Positions 1 through 10,389 of a stretch of DNA of 64,000 bases are shown piece by piece. Below the pieces are notes generated by a model. That model worked only from the letters and a program-made list of their open reading frames with translations, was not told the DNA's origin and did no database searches. This DNA is from Parabacteroides sp. TM07-1AC (GTDB taxonomy: Bacteria > Bacteroidota > Bacteroidia > Bacteroidales > Tannerellaceae): positions 213,854 to 277,853 of the forward strand of contig NZ_QUKD01000008.1 of assembly GCF_003480915.1 (NCBI RefSeq), given 5' to 3'. The translations under genes and the position numbers were made by a program. The stretch's first letter is position 1. The number at the start of each line of letters is the position of its first letter.

Positions 1-1226
1 ACAGAAGCAATGAAACGATCGAAAAGATCAATGCCAAATGGAGCAACGCCCAGACCTTCTGCGGACCAGTCCTCTCCATCCCCTATACGACTACGCATAT
101 CGATTCGAACAATAAAACACACTACCAGGAACATGTCCTGACTATCACACCCGGAGCTCTGAATATCAATACACAATTATTCCCCGAAGAAAGATACTAC
201 GGGATATACAAAACGATCCTTTACAAAAGTGAAACAGACATTACCGGAAATTTCGACAAAATAAGTTTTCCCAAAATAGAAAACAGCACCATCCATTGGG
301 ATCAGGCTTATCTGGCTGTCGGAGTTTCCGACCTCCGGGGAATAACCGACAACATCGATTTCAGGCTGGATAACAAACAATACCCAGTCGAAACTACCGG
401 CAACCAGGATACCCAGATAGGCAAAATGCTGGCTATCCCGCTGAATGGCCCCGAAATCCTTCAAACCGGCCAGCCGCTCACCTTCAATTGCAAACTAAAA
501 CTAAACGGCAGCAGCAACATCAATTTCATCCCGATGGGAAAAACAACCAAAGTCCATATAACGGGCAACTGGAAATCACCCGGCTTTATCGGCAACTTCA
601 CCCCGGAACATACCATCACTGAAAAGGGATTCGAAGCTGACTGGAGTATCCTCAGCTTCAACCGTAGTATCCCGGAAATGTGGATCGACGGACAGGCAAA
701 TTCATTCGACGATGCTTCTTTCGGTGTTAACCTCGTAGATCCGGTAAACCATTACCAACAAAACATGCGTTCCGCCAAATATGCCATCATGTTCATTGCC
801 CTGACCTTCGTCGTCTTTTTCTTTGTTGAAATACTGACAAAAAAACGTATCCACCCGATCCAGTATCTGCTCGTCGGCCTGGCTCTGATCCTGTTCTATA
901 GCCTTCTCCTGTCCATCTCCGAACAAATCAACTTCGGCATCGCCTACCTGATTGCCAGCCTGGCGACTATCGGACTGATCACTGCTTATGCACACAGCAT
1001 CTTCAAAAACAAGATGCAGACCGGAGCACTTACAGGCATGCTGGCTTTATTATATATTTTCCTTTATATCATCCTGCAACTGGAAGATGTTGCCTTGTTG
1101 ATTGGAAGTATCGGTTTGTTTATCATACTTGGAGTCATTATGTTCTTCTCACGGAAAATAAACTGGTATAAAGAAGAAGAAACAGAAGAAAACAGTCAAT
1201 CACAACCACTAACAGAATTTAATTAA
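1..1226 (+). CDS. creD: Cell envelope integrity protein CreD-like, 5'-truncated
   Basis: This inner-membrane protein enters the window already open (reading frame starts at base 3) and ends at 1226, so its N-terminus is missing. Visible are the family's extracytoplasmic part, including a GPVLSIPY segment near the edge, and a C-terminal block of about five to six hydrophobic helices (roughly bases 780-1160) followed by a short acidic tail. This layout is that of CreD, whose molecular function is unknown and which in other bacteria is linked to envelope stress and beta-lactam responses. It is the last gene before a bidirectional terminator shared with neuC. Confidence 0.85.
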   Translation, partial: RSNETIEKINAKWSNAQTFCGPVLSIPYTTTHIDSNNKTHYQEHVLTITPGALNINTQLFPEERYYGIYKTILYKSETDITGNFDKISFPKIENSTIHWDQAYLAVGVSDLRGITDNIDFRLDNKQYPVETTGNQDTQIGKMLAIPLNGPEILQTGQPLTFNCKLKLNGSSNINFIPMGKTTKVHITGNWKSPGFIGNFTPEHTITEKGFEADWSILSFNRSIPEMWIDGQANSFDDASFGVNLVDPVNHYQQNMRSAKYAIMFIALTFVVFFFVEILTKKRIHPIQYLLVGLALILFYSLLLSISEQINFGIAYLIASLATIGLITAYAHSIFKNKMQTGALTGMLALLYIFLYIILQLEDVALLIGSIGLFIILGVIMFFSRKINWYKEEETEENSQSQPLTEFN

Positions 1227-1234
1227 ATAAAAAA

Positions 1235-1270
1235 CAGGGATATTGGTATCAAACCTAATATCCCTGCTCT
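1235..1270. terminator. Bidirectional terminator between creD and neuC
   Basis: A perfect 10-bp stem (CAGGGATATT at 1235-1244 and its complement at 1257-1266) encloses a 12-base loop. On the plus strand it is followed by CTCTTTT. On the minus strand it is followed by a run of six T within TTTTTTATTT. It lies between two convergent genes, so it can end both transcripts. Confidence 0.85.
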
Positions 1271-1293
1271 TTTAACTGTTTGTTAAATAAACT

Positions 1294-2430
1294 TCAGACA
1301 ATATTCAAATCTTTAAATTGCTTTTGCTTTGAAATATTCCAGAAAGTAAAAGTCCTCAAAACATCTAAAAACAATCCGGCACTATTTCCCTTTCCAAAAG
1401 TATATTCTGCTCTGTTCTTTGAAGGTGCAACACCGGATATCGTTCTCAATATCATACCGGACTCCTCTTTACAATTATGAATAAAAGGAGAAGAAGCCCG
1501 GTTATCCTGACGACTGCCGATATTCACACAAGGTATCTGATAAGCAGGAGCCTCACGTATACCCGCACTGGAATTACCGACTATTAAGTCTGCATTTTTC
1601 AACAACGAAAGGAAATACTCAAAACGCATGGAAGGTATTAGCCGGAAACGCGAATTGCCTTTCAACTGACGATAAGCTTTCAATATGGTCTGCGATCCCA
1701 AATCATTATTCGGATAGATCACAATATAGTTATGGGTATCCGCCAGTAAAGCATCCACCAACTGCTTCACGTGATATTCTATCCGGTCATATTCCGTCGT
1801 TACAGGATGATACATCAGAATCCCATACTTATCATAAGGAATTTCATAATATCTTTTTACTTCCTCAATCCCGGGTAAACTGTCTGAAAACATAATATCC
1901 ATATCCGGAGAACCGATCACAAAGATCGACTGCTCCAACTCTCCCATCTGCATTAAACGACTCTTTGCCCTCTCATTGGCTACAAAATGAGTATGGCTCA
2001 GTTTGCTGATTGCATGGCGGATCAGTTCATCGATCGTTCCCGACAACTCTCCCCCTTCGATATGAGCCACCAGAATATTGTTCAGACTTCCCGTTATCGC
2101 TCCGGCAAGTGCCTCCACCCTATCGCCATGAACCACGATCAGGTCGACAGGGTTCTCTTTCAAATAAGTCGACAGACCATCGATCGTCTTACTCAAAGTT
2201 AGATCCATAGTCGACTCTGAAGTCAGATTCAGAAACTTGAAAATATTCTTACAGCCACAACGTTCTACTTCCCGGTAGGTAGCACCATACAAGCTCTGCA
2301 TATGCATACCTGTTACAAACAGGGATACTTCAAAATCCAGTTGATCATCCAAAATCTTTATCAACGATTTCAACTTCCCGAAATCAGCACGCGTTCCGGT
2401 TACAAATAACACACGTTTCATCATCTTCAC
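1294..2430 (-). CDS. neuC: UDP-N-acetylglucosamine 2-epimerase (hydrolysing), NeuC-like
   Basis: The 378-residue protein has the fold signature of hydrolysing UDP-GlcNAc 2-epimerases: N-terminal [11 protein letters not shown], a middle [11 protein letters not shown] segment, and the C-terminal [11 protein letters not shown] nucleotide-binding region. Family members release UDP and yield ManNAc, the first step to sialic acid. Length fits NeuC. The start ATG overlaps the neuB stop by 4 bases, so the two are translationally coupled. LegG enzymes of the legionaminic acid pathway look similar, but no other legionaminate-specific gene is present, so NeuC is preferred. This is the last gene of the long minus-strand polysaccharide run. 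Confidence 0.9.
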   Translation of the reverse strand: MKMMKRVLFVTGTRADFGKLKSLIKILDDQLDFEVSLFVTGMHMQSLYGATYREVERCGCKNIFKFLNLTSESTMDLTLSKTIDGLSTYLKENPVDLIVVHGDRVEALAGAITGSLNNILVAHIEGGELSGTIDELIRHAISKLSHTHFVANERAKSRLMQMGELEQSIFVIGSPDMDIMFSDSLPGIEEVKRYYEIPYDKYGILMYHPVTTEYDRIEYHVKQLVDALLADTHNYIVIYPNNDLGSQTILKAYRQLKGNSRFRLIPSMRFEYFLSLLKNADLIVGNSSAGIREAPAYQIPCVNIGSRQDNRASSPFIHNCKEESGMILRTISGVAPSKNRAEYTFGKGNSAGLFLDVLRTFTFWNISKQKQFKDLNIV

Positions 2431-3476
2431 TTCTCAATCATATCATATAATAACTGTACATCACTCTCTATATCCATTGACGCTTTTTTCCCAAGCAGAC
2501 TATCATATGCCTCTGCCAGGATACCATCCATTCCCGGACGTTTCACCCAAATATTGTCTTTTGTAAAACATTCCCCTTTTCTCACCGGACGAATCGTGAC
2601 AACGGTAGCATAAGCAAAATCTATGGTTACCTGCTCTTCCGGTAAAGGACCTTTATGCCCACCACGCATTGAATGAATGATCCGGCTTTGTTCTATCAGT
2701 TCACGCGCAGCCTGTTCATCCATCGAACAACAGATATCCGGTCCTTTCCGGTCCATCCGGTCGGTAAAATGACGCTCTACAATTGAAGCACCCAAAGCGA
2801 CAGCCGACAAACAAGCCAAATTATTTGTCGTATGATCCGATAATCCATACACACAATTCGGAAAAGCTTCAGCCATTTCCTGCATTGCACCCAAACGTAC
2901 CAGGTTAAACGGTGTAGGATACAGGTTTGTAGTATGAAGCAGAGCGACCGGTACACGATAACGATTGAAAATATCCACCGCTTTGCGGATACTGGCTATC
3001 GTATTCATTCCAGTTGACAGGATCACCGGCTTATGCGCCTGCGCAACATGTTCCAGCAACGGATAATTATTACACTCTCCCGACCCGATTTTAAAAGCCT
3101 GTACATTCATCTTCATCAATCGGTCCGCTGCAGCACGAGAAAAAGGAGTACTTAGGAATATCATACCTTTCGACTCCACGTATTCTTTCAACGCAATCTC
3201 TTCTTTTTCCGACAAAGCACAACGCTTCATGATCTCATAAATCGAAACATCCGCATTACCCGGTATTACCTTTTTAGCGGCTTCACACATCTCATCATCT
3301 ACAATATGCGTCTGATGTTTCAATATTTCCACTCCGGCACGCGCAGCCGCATCCACCATCTCGAAAGCAGTTTCCAACGAACCTTCATGATTGATCCCCA
3401 TCTCGGCTATGACCAAAGGGGGATAGTCAGGACCGATAAGGCGGTCTGCTATTTGTATTTCTTTTTTCATATTCAT
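2427..3476 (-). CDS. neuB: N-acetylneuraminate (nonulosonate) synthase NeuB-like
   Basis: A 349-residue enzyme with the NeuB TIM barrel ([10 protein letters not shown] near the N-terminus, FLSTPFS, FKIGSGE, LSTGM, YGLSDHT, ERHFTD) and a C-terminal SAF/antifreeze-like domain (about 285-349). NeuB condenses ManNAc with phosphoenolpyruvate to make the nine-carbon acid; the conserved histidines and glutamates bind metal and substrate. It is coupled to neuC by a 4-base overlap, and the product would be activated by NeuA encoded at 21111-21776. Legionaminate or pseudaminate synthases are homologous, so the exact sugar is inferred from the NeuC and NeuA partners. Confidence 0.9.
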   Translation of the reverse strand: MNMKKEIQIADRLIGPDYPPLVIAEMGINHEGSLETAFEMVDAAARAGVEILKHQTHIVDDEMCEAAKKVIPGNADVSIYEIMKRCALSEKEEIALKEYVESKGMIFLSTPFSRAAADRLMKMNVQAFKIGSGECNNYPLLEHVAQAHKPVILSTGMNTIASIRKAVDIFNRYRVPVALLHTTNLYPTPFNLVRLGAMQEMAEAFPNCVYGLSDHTTNNLACLSAVALGASIVERHFTDRMDRKGPDICCSMDEQAARELIEQSRIIHSMRGGHKGPLPEEQVTIDFAYATVVTIRPVRKGECFTKDNIWVKRPGMDGILAEAYDSLLGKKASMDIESDVQLLYDMIEK

Positions 3477-3518
3477 TATAAATAAAATCTATCTTTCTAT
3501 TCTATTATTTGACTCATT

Positions 3519-4568
3519 TCAAAGCTTTTTCTTTAGTTTATATAGAAAACCTATCAATTGAAAATAAAGGTCTACAATCCTATCATTTTTTAAACACATC
3601 CCTATTACAGCCAATTTATAAAGCCCCTTTTCTGTTGCTGCATTTAGCCGGGGTAACAAATAACGATATTGAAATTTTTTCAAAGCATTCAATCGATCTG
3701 ACCGTGATACATTTTGCCCTGGTAGATACATCATTAATATCGCCCATTGTTCCCACCTTTGGCAAAAGAGACCAACTGTTTCACGCAAAGAGTCAGACGG
3801 ATATTTTTTTGCCAACATAGCTAAATTCCTACATCCCGTATGAGTTGCCTGGTGATATGTTTCGTAATCCATTCCAGATCTTACTAACGATGTTACTACT
3901 GAACGATAAAAATAGATAGCAGAAGAAATCAGTTTAATAGAGTCAATATGTAAACAATAAACGGAAGTAAATATAGCATCTTCAAACATCCGAAAATCTT
4001 TACAAAAAGAAATTTCATTTGATTGGATAATGTACTTTTTAAATGATTTATTACAAGTAAAACCGAATTCACCACAATCCAATAGATAAGCTAGTGGTTC
4101 TGACAAATCTCCCGTTTTTTTGGCAGACAACTCTTTTAAAGGTATAACGTTCTCTTCTCCTTCTTCCGAAACCCTGACCATTTCAGCATAAACCAAATCA
4201 TAGTCATAATCTTTACGAGCATTAACATATTGTATCAAATACCTCGGTGATACCCAATCATCAGAATCGACGAAATTGACATATTTTCCTCGGGCTACGG
4301 ATAACCCTAAATTTCTTGCCACTGATACTCCCTGATTGACAGTATGGATAACCTTTATTCGTAAGTCTTTCCCTGCATATTCATCACATATTCTACCGCT
4401 ACTATCAGTAGATCCATCATCAACCAACACTAATTCAAAGTCTGGATAAGACTGATCCAATAAACTATCTATACATTTATGCAGAAATCTCTCACTGTTA
4501 TATACAGGAACGACTATTGAAAAAGTCGGCATATTATCCGTAATCCCTGTCAATTTATTTTTTATCAT
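3519..4568 (-). CDS. Glycosyltransferase family 2
   Basis: A 349-residue GT-A enzyme. The N-terminal half has SIVVPVYNSERFLHKC, the nucleotide-binding VDDGSTDSS, and the DXD-type metal motif in NFVDSDDW. The C-terminal half is variable and probably selects acceptor or donor. A second in-frame ATG (at 4532) sits directly before the conserved strand and could be the true start. It adds one sugar to the lipid-linked repeat at the cytoplasmic membrane face; specificity cannot be read from sequence. Confidence 0.85.
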   Translation of the reverse strand: MIKNKLTGITDNMPTFSIVVPVYNSERFLHKCIDSLLDQSYPDFELVLVDDGSTDSSGRICDEYAGKDLRIKVIHTVNQGVSVARNLGLSVARGKYVNFVDSDDWVSPRYLIQYVNARKDYDYDLVYAEMVRVSEEGEENVIPLKELSAKKTGDLSEPLAYLLDCGEFGFTCNKSFKKYIIQSNEISFCKDFRMFEDAIFTSVYCLHIDSIKLISSAIYFYRSVVTSLVRSGMDYETYHQATHTGCRNLAMLAKKYPSDSLRETVGLFCQRWEQWAILMMYLPGQNVSRSDRLNALKKFQYRYLLPRLNAATEKGLYKLAVIGMCLKNDRIVDLYFQLIGFLYKLKKKL

Positions 4569-4608
4569 ACGTTATAATTTAATCAGCACCTTATATAAAA
4601 ATCAATTT

Positions 4609-5523
4609 CTATACCTGTCGACAGTTATAAACCTCACTTAAATATCTTTTGATTTTCTCCTTATCCGTTCCACAAGCCCGTTTTATTTCAAACACTTTGG
4701 CATCCACCAATGTCCTGTACCACCATCCCTGCAGGAAATTCCATAGAAATCCTTCTTTTCCCTCTAGAAATCCACCTTTGAAAAAATAACGATAACAGAA
4801 ATAAAAAAAGGAACGCCAGAAAAGTGGCATACGGACATAACGATGCTTTATCCTCCTTTTTTCTATAGCCTGAGCTGTTAGTTTTTTCTGATCGTCCGAT
4901 TGCGATACTCCATATAAATCAAATTCAATATCCAATAAATCGGCAGCCTCACGAACGGCATAATTCACATGTTTGTTACAGAACCACGAAAGGTTATTCA
5001 AATTATGATCAACAAAATCTCCCTCACAATTTACAGATGTTCCATCCAATAGCTGAATATGTTCATCCATCAGTCTTTGTTCACAAACGGCTTTACCATA
5101 ACGGAACATACGAAGCAAATAAACTGGATATATTCCCCGCTTCATCCATTTTCCTAAGAAATAATGTCGCCGCTTAAAAACGATACCGGAAACACTATCC
5201 AATAAAAACGGGATCTTCTTTATCAGTTCATCCTGTAATGCCGGTAACAAATATTCATCCGCATCCAATCGAAGCACCCATGCCGTCCGGATCGGAGCAT
5301 GTTCCAATGCCCAGTTAAACTGTTTCGCATAATTATTCTCCCACTTATTTTGCAAGATCATGACATTGTATTCTTTATATTCTTTCACAATATCCAACGT
5401 GCGATCCGTTGAAAAAGAATCTATAATATAAATATCCCTAGCCAAATCTTTTATGTTATCCAAACAACGACGAATATGAATCTCCTCATTATACGTCAAT
5501 ATAATCACCGACACATCCAACAT
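4609..5523 (-). CDS. Glycosyltransferase family 2, WaaE/KdtX-like
   Basis: A 304-residue GT-A protein beginning VSVIILTYNEEIHIRRCLDN with a DSFSTDRT nucleotide site, LRLDADEY as the DXD-type motif, and an RRHYFLGKWMKRG segment typical of the subgroup that includes lipopolysaccharide-core transferases of the WaaE type. The C-terminal region holds a short hydrophobic stretch (WRSFFYFCYRYFF) that may sit on the membrane. It belongs to the polysaccharide operon, 7 bases from the acyltransferase start. Sugar specificity is unknown. Confidence 0.82.
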   Translation of the reverse strand: MLDVSVIILTYNEEIHIRRCLDNIKDLARDIYIIDSFSTDRTLDIVKEYKEYNVMILQNKWENNYAKQFNWALEHAPIRTAWVLRLDADEYLLPALQDELIKKIPFLLDSVSGIVFKRRHYFLGKWMKRGIYPVYLLRMFRYGKAVCEQRLMDEHIQLLDGTSVNCEGDFVDHNLNNLSWFCNKHVNYAVREAADLLDIEFDLYGVSQSDDQKKLTAQAIEKRRIKHRYVRMPLFWRSFFYFCYRYFFKGGFLEGKEGFLWNFLQGWWYRTLVDAKVFEIKRACGTDKEKIKRYLSEVYNCRQV

Positions 5524-5530
5524 AAATTAG

Positions 5531-6088
5531 TTATTTTATTATACGTTTTTTTATTGGTTTTGCCGGATTTCCCCCTACAACAGTCCACGGGTCAACATCT
5601 TTAAACACGCAAGCCCGAGCTCCGACAACAGCTCCCTGTTTAATTCTTATACCCATTCCAACAAATGCATCCGCTGCTATCCATACCTGATCTTCAATCA
5701 CAATGGGAGCCGTTATCAATGGATGAAACCGATTAGTAATATCATGGGATGAAGCACATAAATAACTTTTTTGAGAAATAGTCGAATGGTCTCCTATTTG
5801 AATTAAATCCGTATTATAACAATCCACATAAGGAGCCAGGCAAGAATAGGCACCTATTTCCAGATTCCAGGGAGCCCATATTTTAACAGATGAATACACA
5901 TGTGCTTTCGGATGTACTCTGGCACCAAAAAGCCGGAGTAAAAACAACCTCCAGGGATTAAACAAGGTCAGGAAAAAAGGACGAAAGGCCAGTATATACA
6001 CAATATTCCAAATTAAACGACCAATCTTATTCTTTATACTCAATTTATTCCTGTATAAGGATAAATCGACTTGATAATCAGTATCCAT
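5531..6088 (-). CDS. WcaF-like hexapeptide-repeat O-acetyltransferase
   Basis: A 185-residue left-handed beta-helix protein. Hexapeptide-type repeats run from about residue 65 to 170 (AHVYSSVKIW, IGAYSCLAPY, IGDHSTISQK, IEDQVWIAADAFVG, IKQGAVVGARACV) and the end VVGGNPAKPIKKR is characteristic of the colanic-acid WcaF/CysE-like group. An N-terminal hydrophobic segment (IVYILAFRPFFLTLF) is also usual for this group. It likely adds acetyl groups to the polysaccharide. The gene starts one base after the stop of the upstream GT4, so coupling is likely. Confidence 0.85.
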   Translation of the reverse strand: MDTDYQVDLSLYRNKLSIKNKIGRLIWNIVYILAFRPFFLTLFNPWRLFLLRLFGARVHPKAHVYSSVKIWAPWNLEIGAYSCLAPYVDCYNTDLIQIGDHSTISQKSYLCASSHDITNRFHPLITAPIVIEDQVWIAADAFVGMGIRIKQGAVVGARACVFKDVDPWTVVGGNPAKPIKKRIIK

Positions 6089-6089
6089 T

Positions 6090-7238
6090 TTATCCGATCA
6101 TTTCCAATAAATTAGAATAACTATCACATTCTGCCTGCACAAGTTCCCGGGCATATCTTTGGGCTGCTTCTTTTTTTCTTACAATTCTATCAGAAGAAAG
6201 CGTATTCAAAAAATCAGAGACAGACTTTTCGAGGGGCACGGAATCCGGTATCAGCCAAACTGCATCAGGAAACATGCATGCCCCTTCCGACTCTTCATTG
6301 GCATTATACAAAACCGGTATTCCGGTACATATTGCGCTGACCACTTTAGACGGCACACAGACATGATTCCATGCCGGCAATAAAGAAGCCACACAAATAT
6401 CAACATATTGCATCTCTTCAGGAGTTATATAATCGAGTATGACTACCGCACCCAAAAAGGCCGCATTATCCAATATCCGTTCTACTTTTGCTCCATACAA
6501 ACGAAGCAAAATAAGATGCTTATCCGGATCCAGTTGCCGGATAAGCTCCAGCAAGAATACATCGTTATGTGCCTCTCCTATATTCCCTGCATAACAGAAG
6601 ACAATTTTATCCTTATTTGCTTTCCTCCAATAAGGCTCTGAAGTTTTCCCAGTCTGACATATCCCACACGGTAACACGATATGAGGAATGGAAAATTGCT
6701 TATATTGTCGGCACAAATACCGATACTGTTGTTCGCCTAACGCAATCAGGAAATCCGGAGCATGATGATAGACAAAAGATTCGACCATCCTATATAGGGG
6801 ATTCTGTCGAGCCACCAATCCTGCTGAAGCAAATGCTTCCGGATAGAGATCCATCGTCCAAAAGGCTAGTTTACTTCGATAAAAAGGACGGAGTAAAACA
6901 GACCAGGCATTAATCAGGGACGGATCTGTCAAAACAATTTTCATCTGATGCCGGGGTAAAAACATAGAGCTGAAAATTAACCGGAAACCATCGGTCAAAT
7001 TACCGAACAACCGAAGCCATTTATTCGTTCCACTGTAAAAATCGGCCAGTTCTATAGCTCGGTAAGGTAATGTTTCATGTACCGCTGAGACCTGTCCTTT
7101 ATAAGAAGCGCGTATGGAAAGAACGATCACATCAATCCCGTTATCCCATAAATAATCAGCCAGTTTGCGAACCGGACGTCCGGTTGCAGAAGGATGAAGT
7201 GCGCCGTATTTATTAATTATTACGACTCTTTTTTGCAT
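6090..7238 (-). CDS. Glycosyltransferase family 4 (GT-B fold)
   Basis: A 382-residue GT-B enzyme: an N-terminal Rossmann half with the GALHPSATGRP loop, then a C-terminal half with FCYAGNIGEAHND and a nucleotide-sugar site around CVPSKVVSAICTGIPVL. These fit the WbuB/WcaI-like branch of GT4. It acts on the growing lipid-linked oligosaccharide. It lies immediately before the WcaF-like gene with one base between. Donor unknown. Confidence 0.85.
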   Translation of the reverse strand: MQKRVVIINKYGALHPSATGRPVRKLADYLWDNGIDVIVLSIRASYKGQVSAVHETLPYRAIELADFYSGTNKWLRLFGNLTDGFRLIFSSMFLPRHQMKIVLTDPSLINAWSVLLRPFYRSKLAFWTMDLYPEAFASAGLVARQNPLYRMVESFVYHHAPDFLIALGEQQYRYLCRQYKQFSIPHIVLPCGICQTGKTSEPYWRKANKDKIVFCYAGNIGEAHNDVFLLELIRQLDPDKHLILLRLYGAKVERILDNAAFLGAVVILDYITPEEMQYVDICVASLLPAWNHVCVPSKVVSAICTGIPVLYNANEESEGACMFPDAVWLIPDSVPLEKSVSDFLNTLSSDRIVRKKEAAQRYARELVQAECDSYSNLLEMIG

Positions 7239-7252
7239 GTATCTTGATGTAA

Positions 7253-8038
7253 TTATATATTTATACCTTTTTCTCTTTTTCTAAATCTCAATACCCCCAT
7301 ATACTTTAAGAAACCTCTCTTTTTATTTTTCAGCAAATAACGAATACAATCAACAAAAGGCAAATCTTTAACTTTTTCAGAAGATGTATGCATAGGTTCA
7401 ATCTCACTTTGTATTTCTCCTTTTTCTGATAACCCAGCAGCTAATGTCGGATAAATACCTTCTATCCTAATTCCCTGATCATTCATATATTCAAAATCAT
7501 CTGCATAAATTGAAGCTTTGGGTGGCATTAGTAAGATTTGTGCGGCCTTTCTATTGATCAGATAAGCACATGTACCGAAAGCCATCCAAATTCTATAAAT
7601 AGAATAATTACCTAATTCATATAAAGCATGAGGATAGTAGTGGGAATGTCTGGCTAACGTAACAATACAAGCATCTTTTTCTTCCACTGTCTTTTTAACT
7701 ATTTCCGATAAAATATCTTCCAAATGGGCTGATTCCAAAAAACACACATCATCTTCGAGTATTAAAGCACATTTTTCTGATGACTCTAATAATCGATGAT
7801 AGCATTTTCTGTGGCTCAAAGTACATCCGATCTCTGCAGGAGAAGGAGATCGCAAATATCTCCTTCTAAACAGTTTACAATCAAAAAGACGATTCGTTTC
7901 TTCTTCTGGCAATTGTTTGCCATAAACCGCATTCACCAACTCTACATCCAAACAAGGATATTTAGCAGTCTCTGCCAATACATAGTTTCTTCTGTCTAGC
8001 GATTCCTCGATGTTAATAATGAATGTTTTGATTTTCAT
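7253..8038 (-). CDS. Glycosyltransferase family 25
   Basis: A 261-residue protein with the full GT25 pattern: IINIEESLDRR at the N-terminus, SPAEIGCTLSHRKCY, then ALILEDDVCF as the acidic metal/nucleotide motif, and ACYLINRKAA further on in slightly divergent form (CAYLINRKAAQ). GT25 enzymes of lipooligosaccharide synthesis are often beta-1,4- or related galactosyltransferases such as Lgt/LgtB types, so a galactose-adding role is possible but not proven. It starts 14 bases after the Wzc stop. Confidence 0.88.
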   Translation of the reverse strand: MKIKTFIINIEESLDRRNYVLAETAKYPCLDVELVNAVYGKQLPEEETNRLFDCKLFRRRYLRSPSPAEIGCTLSHRKCYHRLLESSEKCALILEDDVCFLESAHLEDILSEIVKKTVEEKDACIVTLARHSHYYPHALYELGNYSIYRIWMAFGTCAYLINRKAAQILLMPPKASIYADDFEYMNDQGIRIEGIYPTLAAGLSEKGEIQSEIEPMHTSSEKVKDLPFVDCIRYLLKNKKRGFLKYMGVLRFRKREKGINI

Positions 8039-8052
8039 AATTTGATCTAAGA

Positions 8053-10383
8053 TTATTGATATCCATAATAATTATCTCCATACCCATAACCATAATACCC
8101 ATAACCATATCCATAACCGGCATGTTTACTCCGGACATCATTCAGTAAAATTGACATATGAGGTAATTTACCTCCGGTATATAAAGCCTCCACATCCGGT
8201 AACTGCCGACGATCCATCAAACCCTCACGTATAACATAAATACACAAATCAGTAATCCGACTGATTATCTGTGCATCAGCTACCATACCATAAGGAACCG
8301 TATCAAGAATGATATATTCATATCGTTCTTTCAACAATCCGATCAATTCATCCAAAGATTGTCCTAACAACAATTCAGCCGGATTAGGCGGAATAGGTCC
8401 GGAAGTAATGACATCCAACTCTTCAAAGCCGGAATGAGGATGTATCAATTGTGTCAGATCAGTCATTTTACCGGACAAATAGTGAGTCAGTCCCGGAACA
8501 ACCTTTCCATCTTTCTCTTTTTTCGATCCCTTTCGAAGATCCATTTCTAACAATATTGTCCGTTTACCTGCTAACACCAAAGAAGCAGCCAGGTTGTATG
8601 ATACAAACGATTTGCCGGAGGTCGGATTTGAAGAGGTTAACATCAAAACCTGAGACTTCTTTCGTTTACCCAATATAAAATCGATATTGGTTCGTACAAT
8701 ACGAAAGGCTTCGGAAACCCCATCCCTTTTTTGTTTATTGACCACCATTTCTTCTTTTTTCCGGTTATGAGGTATTTCCCCCAAAAAAGGAATACTAAGA
8801 TTATTTTCAATATCTTTTCGTCCACGTACCGTAACATCCAACATCGGTGCCAAATAAAAAAATACTCCCGGTATGGCCAAGCCAACAAAGAATGCGCCTA
8901 ATAGAATTACTAGAATGTTAACACCGGCCCTTCCTACTCCGTAAGGTGAATCCACAATACGAAGATTACTCTCCAATGTTGCTGATGTCAAAGCATTCTC
9001 TTCCCGCTTATTCAATAAATACAGAAATAAATCTTCCTTTATCTTTTGTTGACGTTCTACCGAAAGGACATATTTCTGTTGCGTCGGAATACTGCTGATC
9101 TTTCCAGCTTCCAACACTTGCATTCGCCTCGCATACTCCAGCTTCGAGCTAATTTCTTCTTTGGTATTTCTAAGGCTCTGCCGGATTGACTGAGATAAAG
9201 AATTTACCTCATTATTCATCAATCGGACTGCCGGACTGTTATCACCGCCATTTTCCATCAATTTATCCCGCTGCAATAATGCCGTGTTATATTTATCTAT
9301 TAATTGTCCTATCCAAACACTTAACAAACCGGTATTAGCAGGAAGCAGGGATTCCTTTTTTAACGGATCATATAAATATTGCTGAATCAATTCAATTAAC
9401 TCTTTCTGATTACTCAGTTCTGTTACTTGCCGATTATATAAACTCCGGTTCTCCAGCGAAATTTTAGCTTCTATATCAAGATTAGCCGATTGATGCTGTC
9501 GCCGGTAATCCTCTATACTACTTTCCACATTCCCCAATTCTTCATTGATCAGATTCAGACGTTCATCAATAAAAACAGCTGTATTTTGTATAATTTGGTT
9601 TTTATCTTTCATCGATTCGTCTACATAAACACGAATCAACATATTCAAAATATCATCACCCCGTTCCGGATTTGTGTCCAAATAGGTCAATGTCAATAAA
9701 TTCGCATCTTTAACAGACCGTACTACCTCCAACTTGCCCAATTGTGAAGAGATGAGCGATTCATAATTCAGACAACAAACCTGTATCCCTTTATTCAAAG
9801 ATTCATTATTAAACGAAGAGGTACGGTTCACCACCATTTTTCCCAATGGAGTTTCTATCGCCGTTCCGAAAGTATGCTCCATCACCCCGTCCGGATCATC
9901 TTCCAAATCAATTATCCTAAAACGGTCATTAGTAATCGGAAGAATAGAAAAAGAAGCCGGGTGAGTAAAGGTCGAATCCGGAAAACTTATCTTTACAGGA
10001 GTACTCATATACAAATCCTTACTTTTAAGTCCTTCATCCATCGAATAACCAATTTCCAGTCCTAATTTCCGGATCACTTTCCCCATCAACAAACGAGACT
10101 TGAATATCAAAATCTCTCCCTCTAAACTATTATTGTCACTGTCATCGAATATTTGTTTTTCACTAAAAGCCTCTTCTGTCCTTACTTTGTTTTTAAGTTT
10201 AACAACTGCTTCCCGTTTATAAACCTCCGGAACCGTCATCATATAGACACAAGCTCCTGTCATACAAAGAAAAACAGACAAGGCAAACCAGTGCCACTTT
10301 GTCCCAAAAACATCTAAAACAGTACGAAGATTAAATTCATTAACCAAACCGAATCTTTCTGTATAAGGGGATTGTTCTTCCAT
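8053..10383 (-). CDS. wzc: Wzc-like polysaccharide co-polymerase / tyrosine autokinase
   Basis: A 776-residue inner-membrane protein: N-terminal transmembrane helix near residues 33-52, Wzz-type periplasmic region with coiled-coil stretches (about 250-430), a second helix near 485-510, and a cytoplasmic BY-kinase domain with Walker A (SSNPTSGKS, about 587), LLEMDLRKG as Walker A' and ILDTVP as Walker B. The extreme C-terminus is a Tyr/Gly cluster (GYGYGYGYYGYGYG), the usual autophosphorylation tail. It controls chain length and export with the Wza-like protein just upstream (6-base gap). The tail is unusually regular. Confidence 0.93.
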   Translation of the reverse strand: MEEQSPYTERFGLVNEFNLRTVLDVFGTKWHWFALSVFLCMTGACVYMMTVPEVYKREAVVKLKNKVRTEEAFSEKQIFDDSDNNSLEGEILIFKSRLLMGKVIRKLGLEIGYSMDEGLKSKDLYMSTPVKISFPDSTFTHPASFSILPITNDRFRIIDLEDDPDGVMEHTFGTAIETPLGKMVVNRTSSFNNESLNKGIQVCCLNYESLISSQLGKLEVVRSVKDANLLTLTYLDTNPERGDDILNMLIRVYVDESMKDKNQIIQNTAVFIDERLNLINEELGNVESSIEDYRRQHQSANLDIEAKISLENRSLYNRQVTELSNQKELIELIQQYLYDPLKKESLLPANTGLLSVWIGQLIDKYNTALLQRDKLMENGGDNSPAVRLMNNEVNSLSQSIRQSLRNTKEEISSKLEYARRMQVLEAGKISSIPTQQKYVLSVERQQKIKEDLFLYLLNKREENALTSATLESNLRIVDSPYGVGRAGVNILVILLGAFFVGLAIPGVFFYLAPMLDVTVRGRKDIENNLSIPFLGEIPHNRKKEEMVVNKQKRDGVSEAFRIVRTNIDFILGKRKKSQVLMLTSSNPTSGKSFVSYNLAASLVLAGKRTILLEMDLRKGSKKEKDGKVVPGLTHYLSGKMTDLTQLIHPHSGFEELDVITSGPIPPNPAELLLGQSLDELIGLLKERYEYIILDTVPYGMVADAQIISRITDLCIYVIREGLMDRRQLPDVEALYTGGKLPHMSILLNDVRSKHAGYGYGYGYYGYGYGDNYYGYQ

Positions 10384-10389
10384 ATCCTT

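Noticed and set aside
1294..3476. Legionaminic acid pathway instead of sialic acid
   Set aside because: No dehydratase/aminotransferase set for legionaminate lies in the window; the NeuC, NeuB and NeuA set is enough for Neu5Ac. Not fully excluded.
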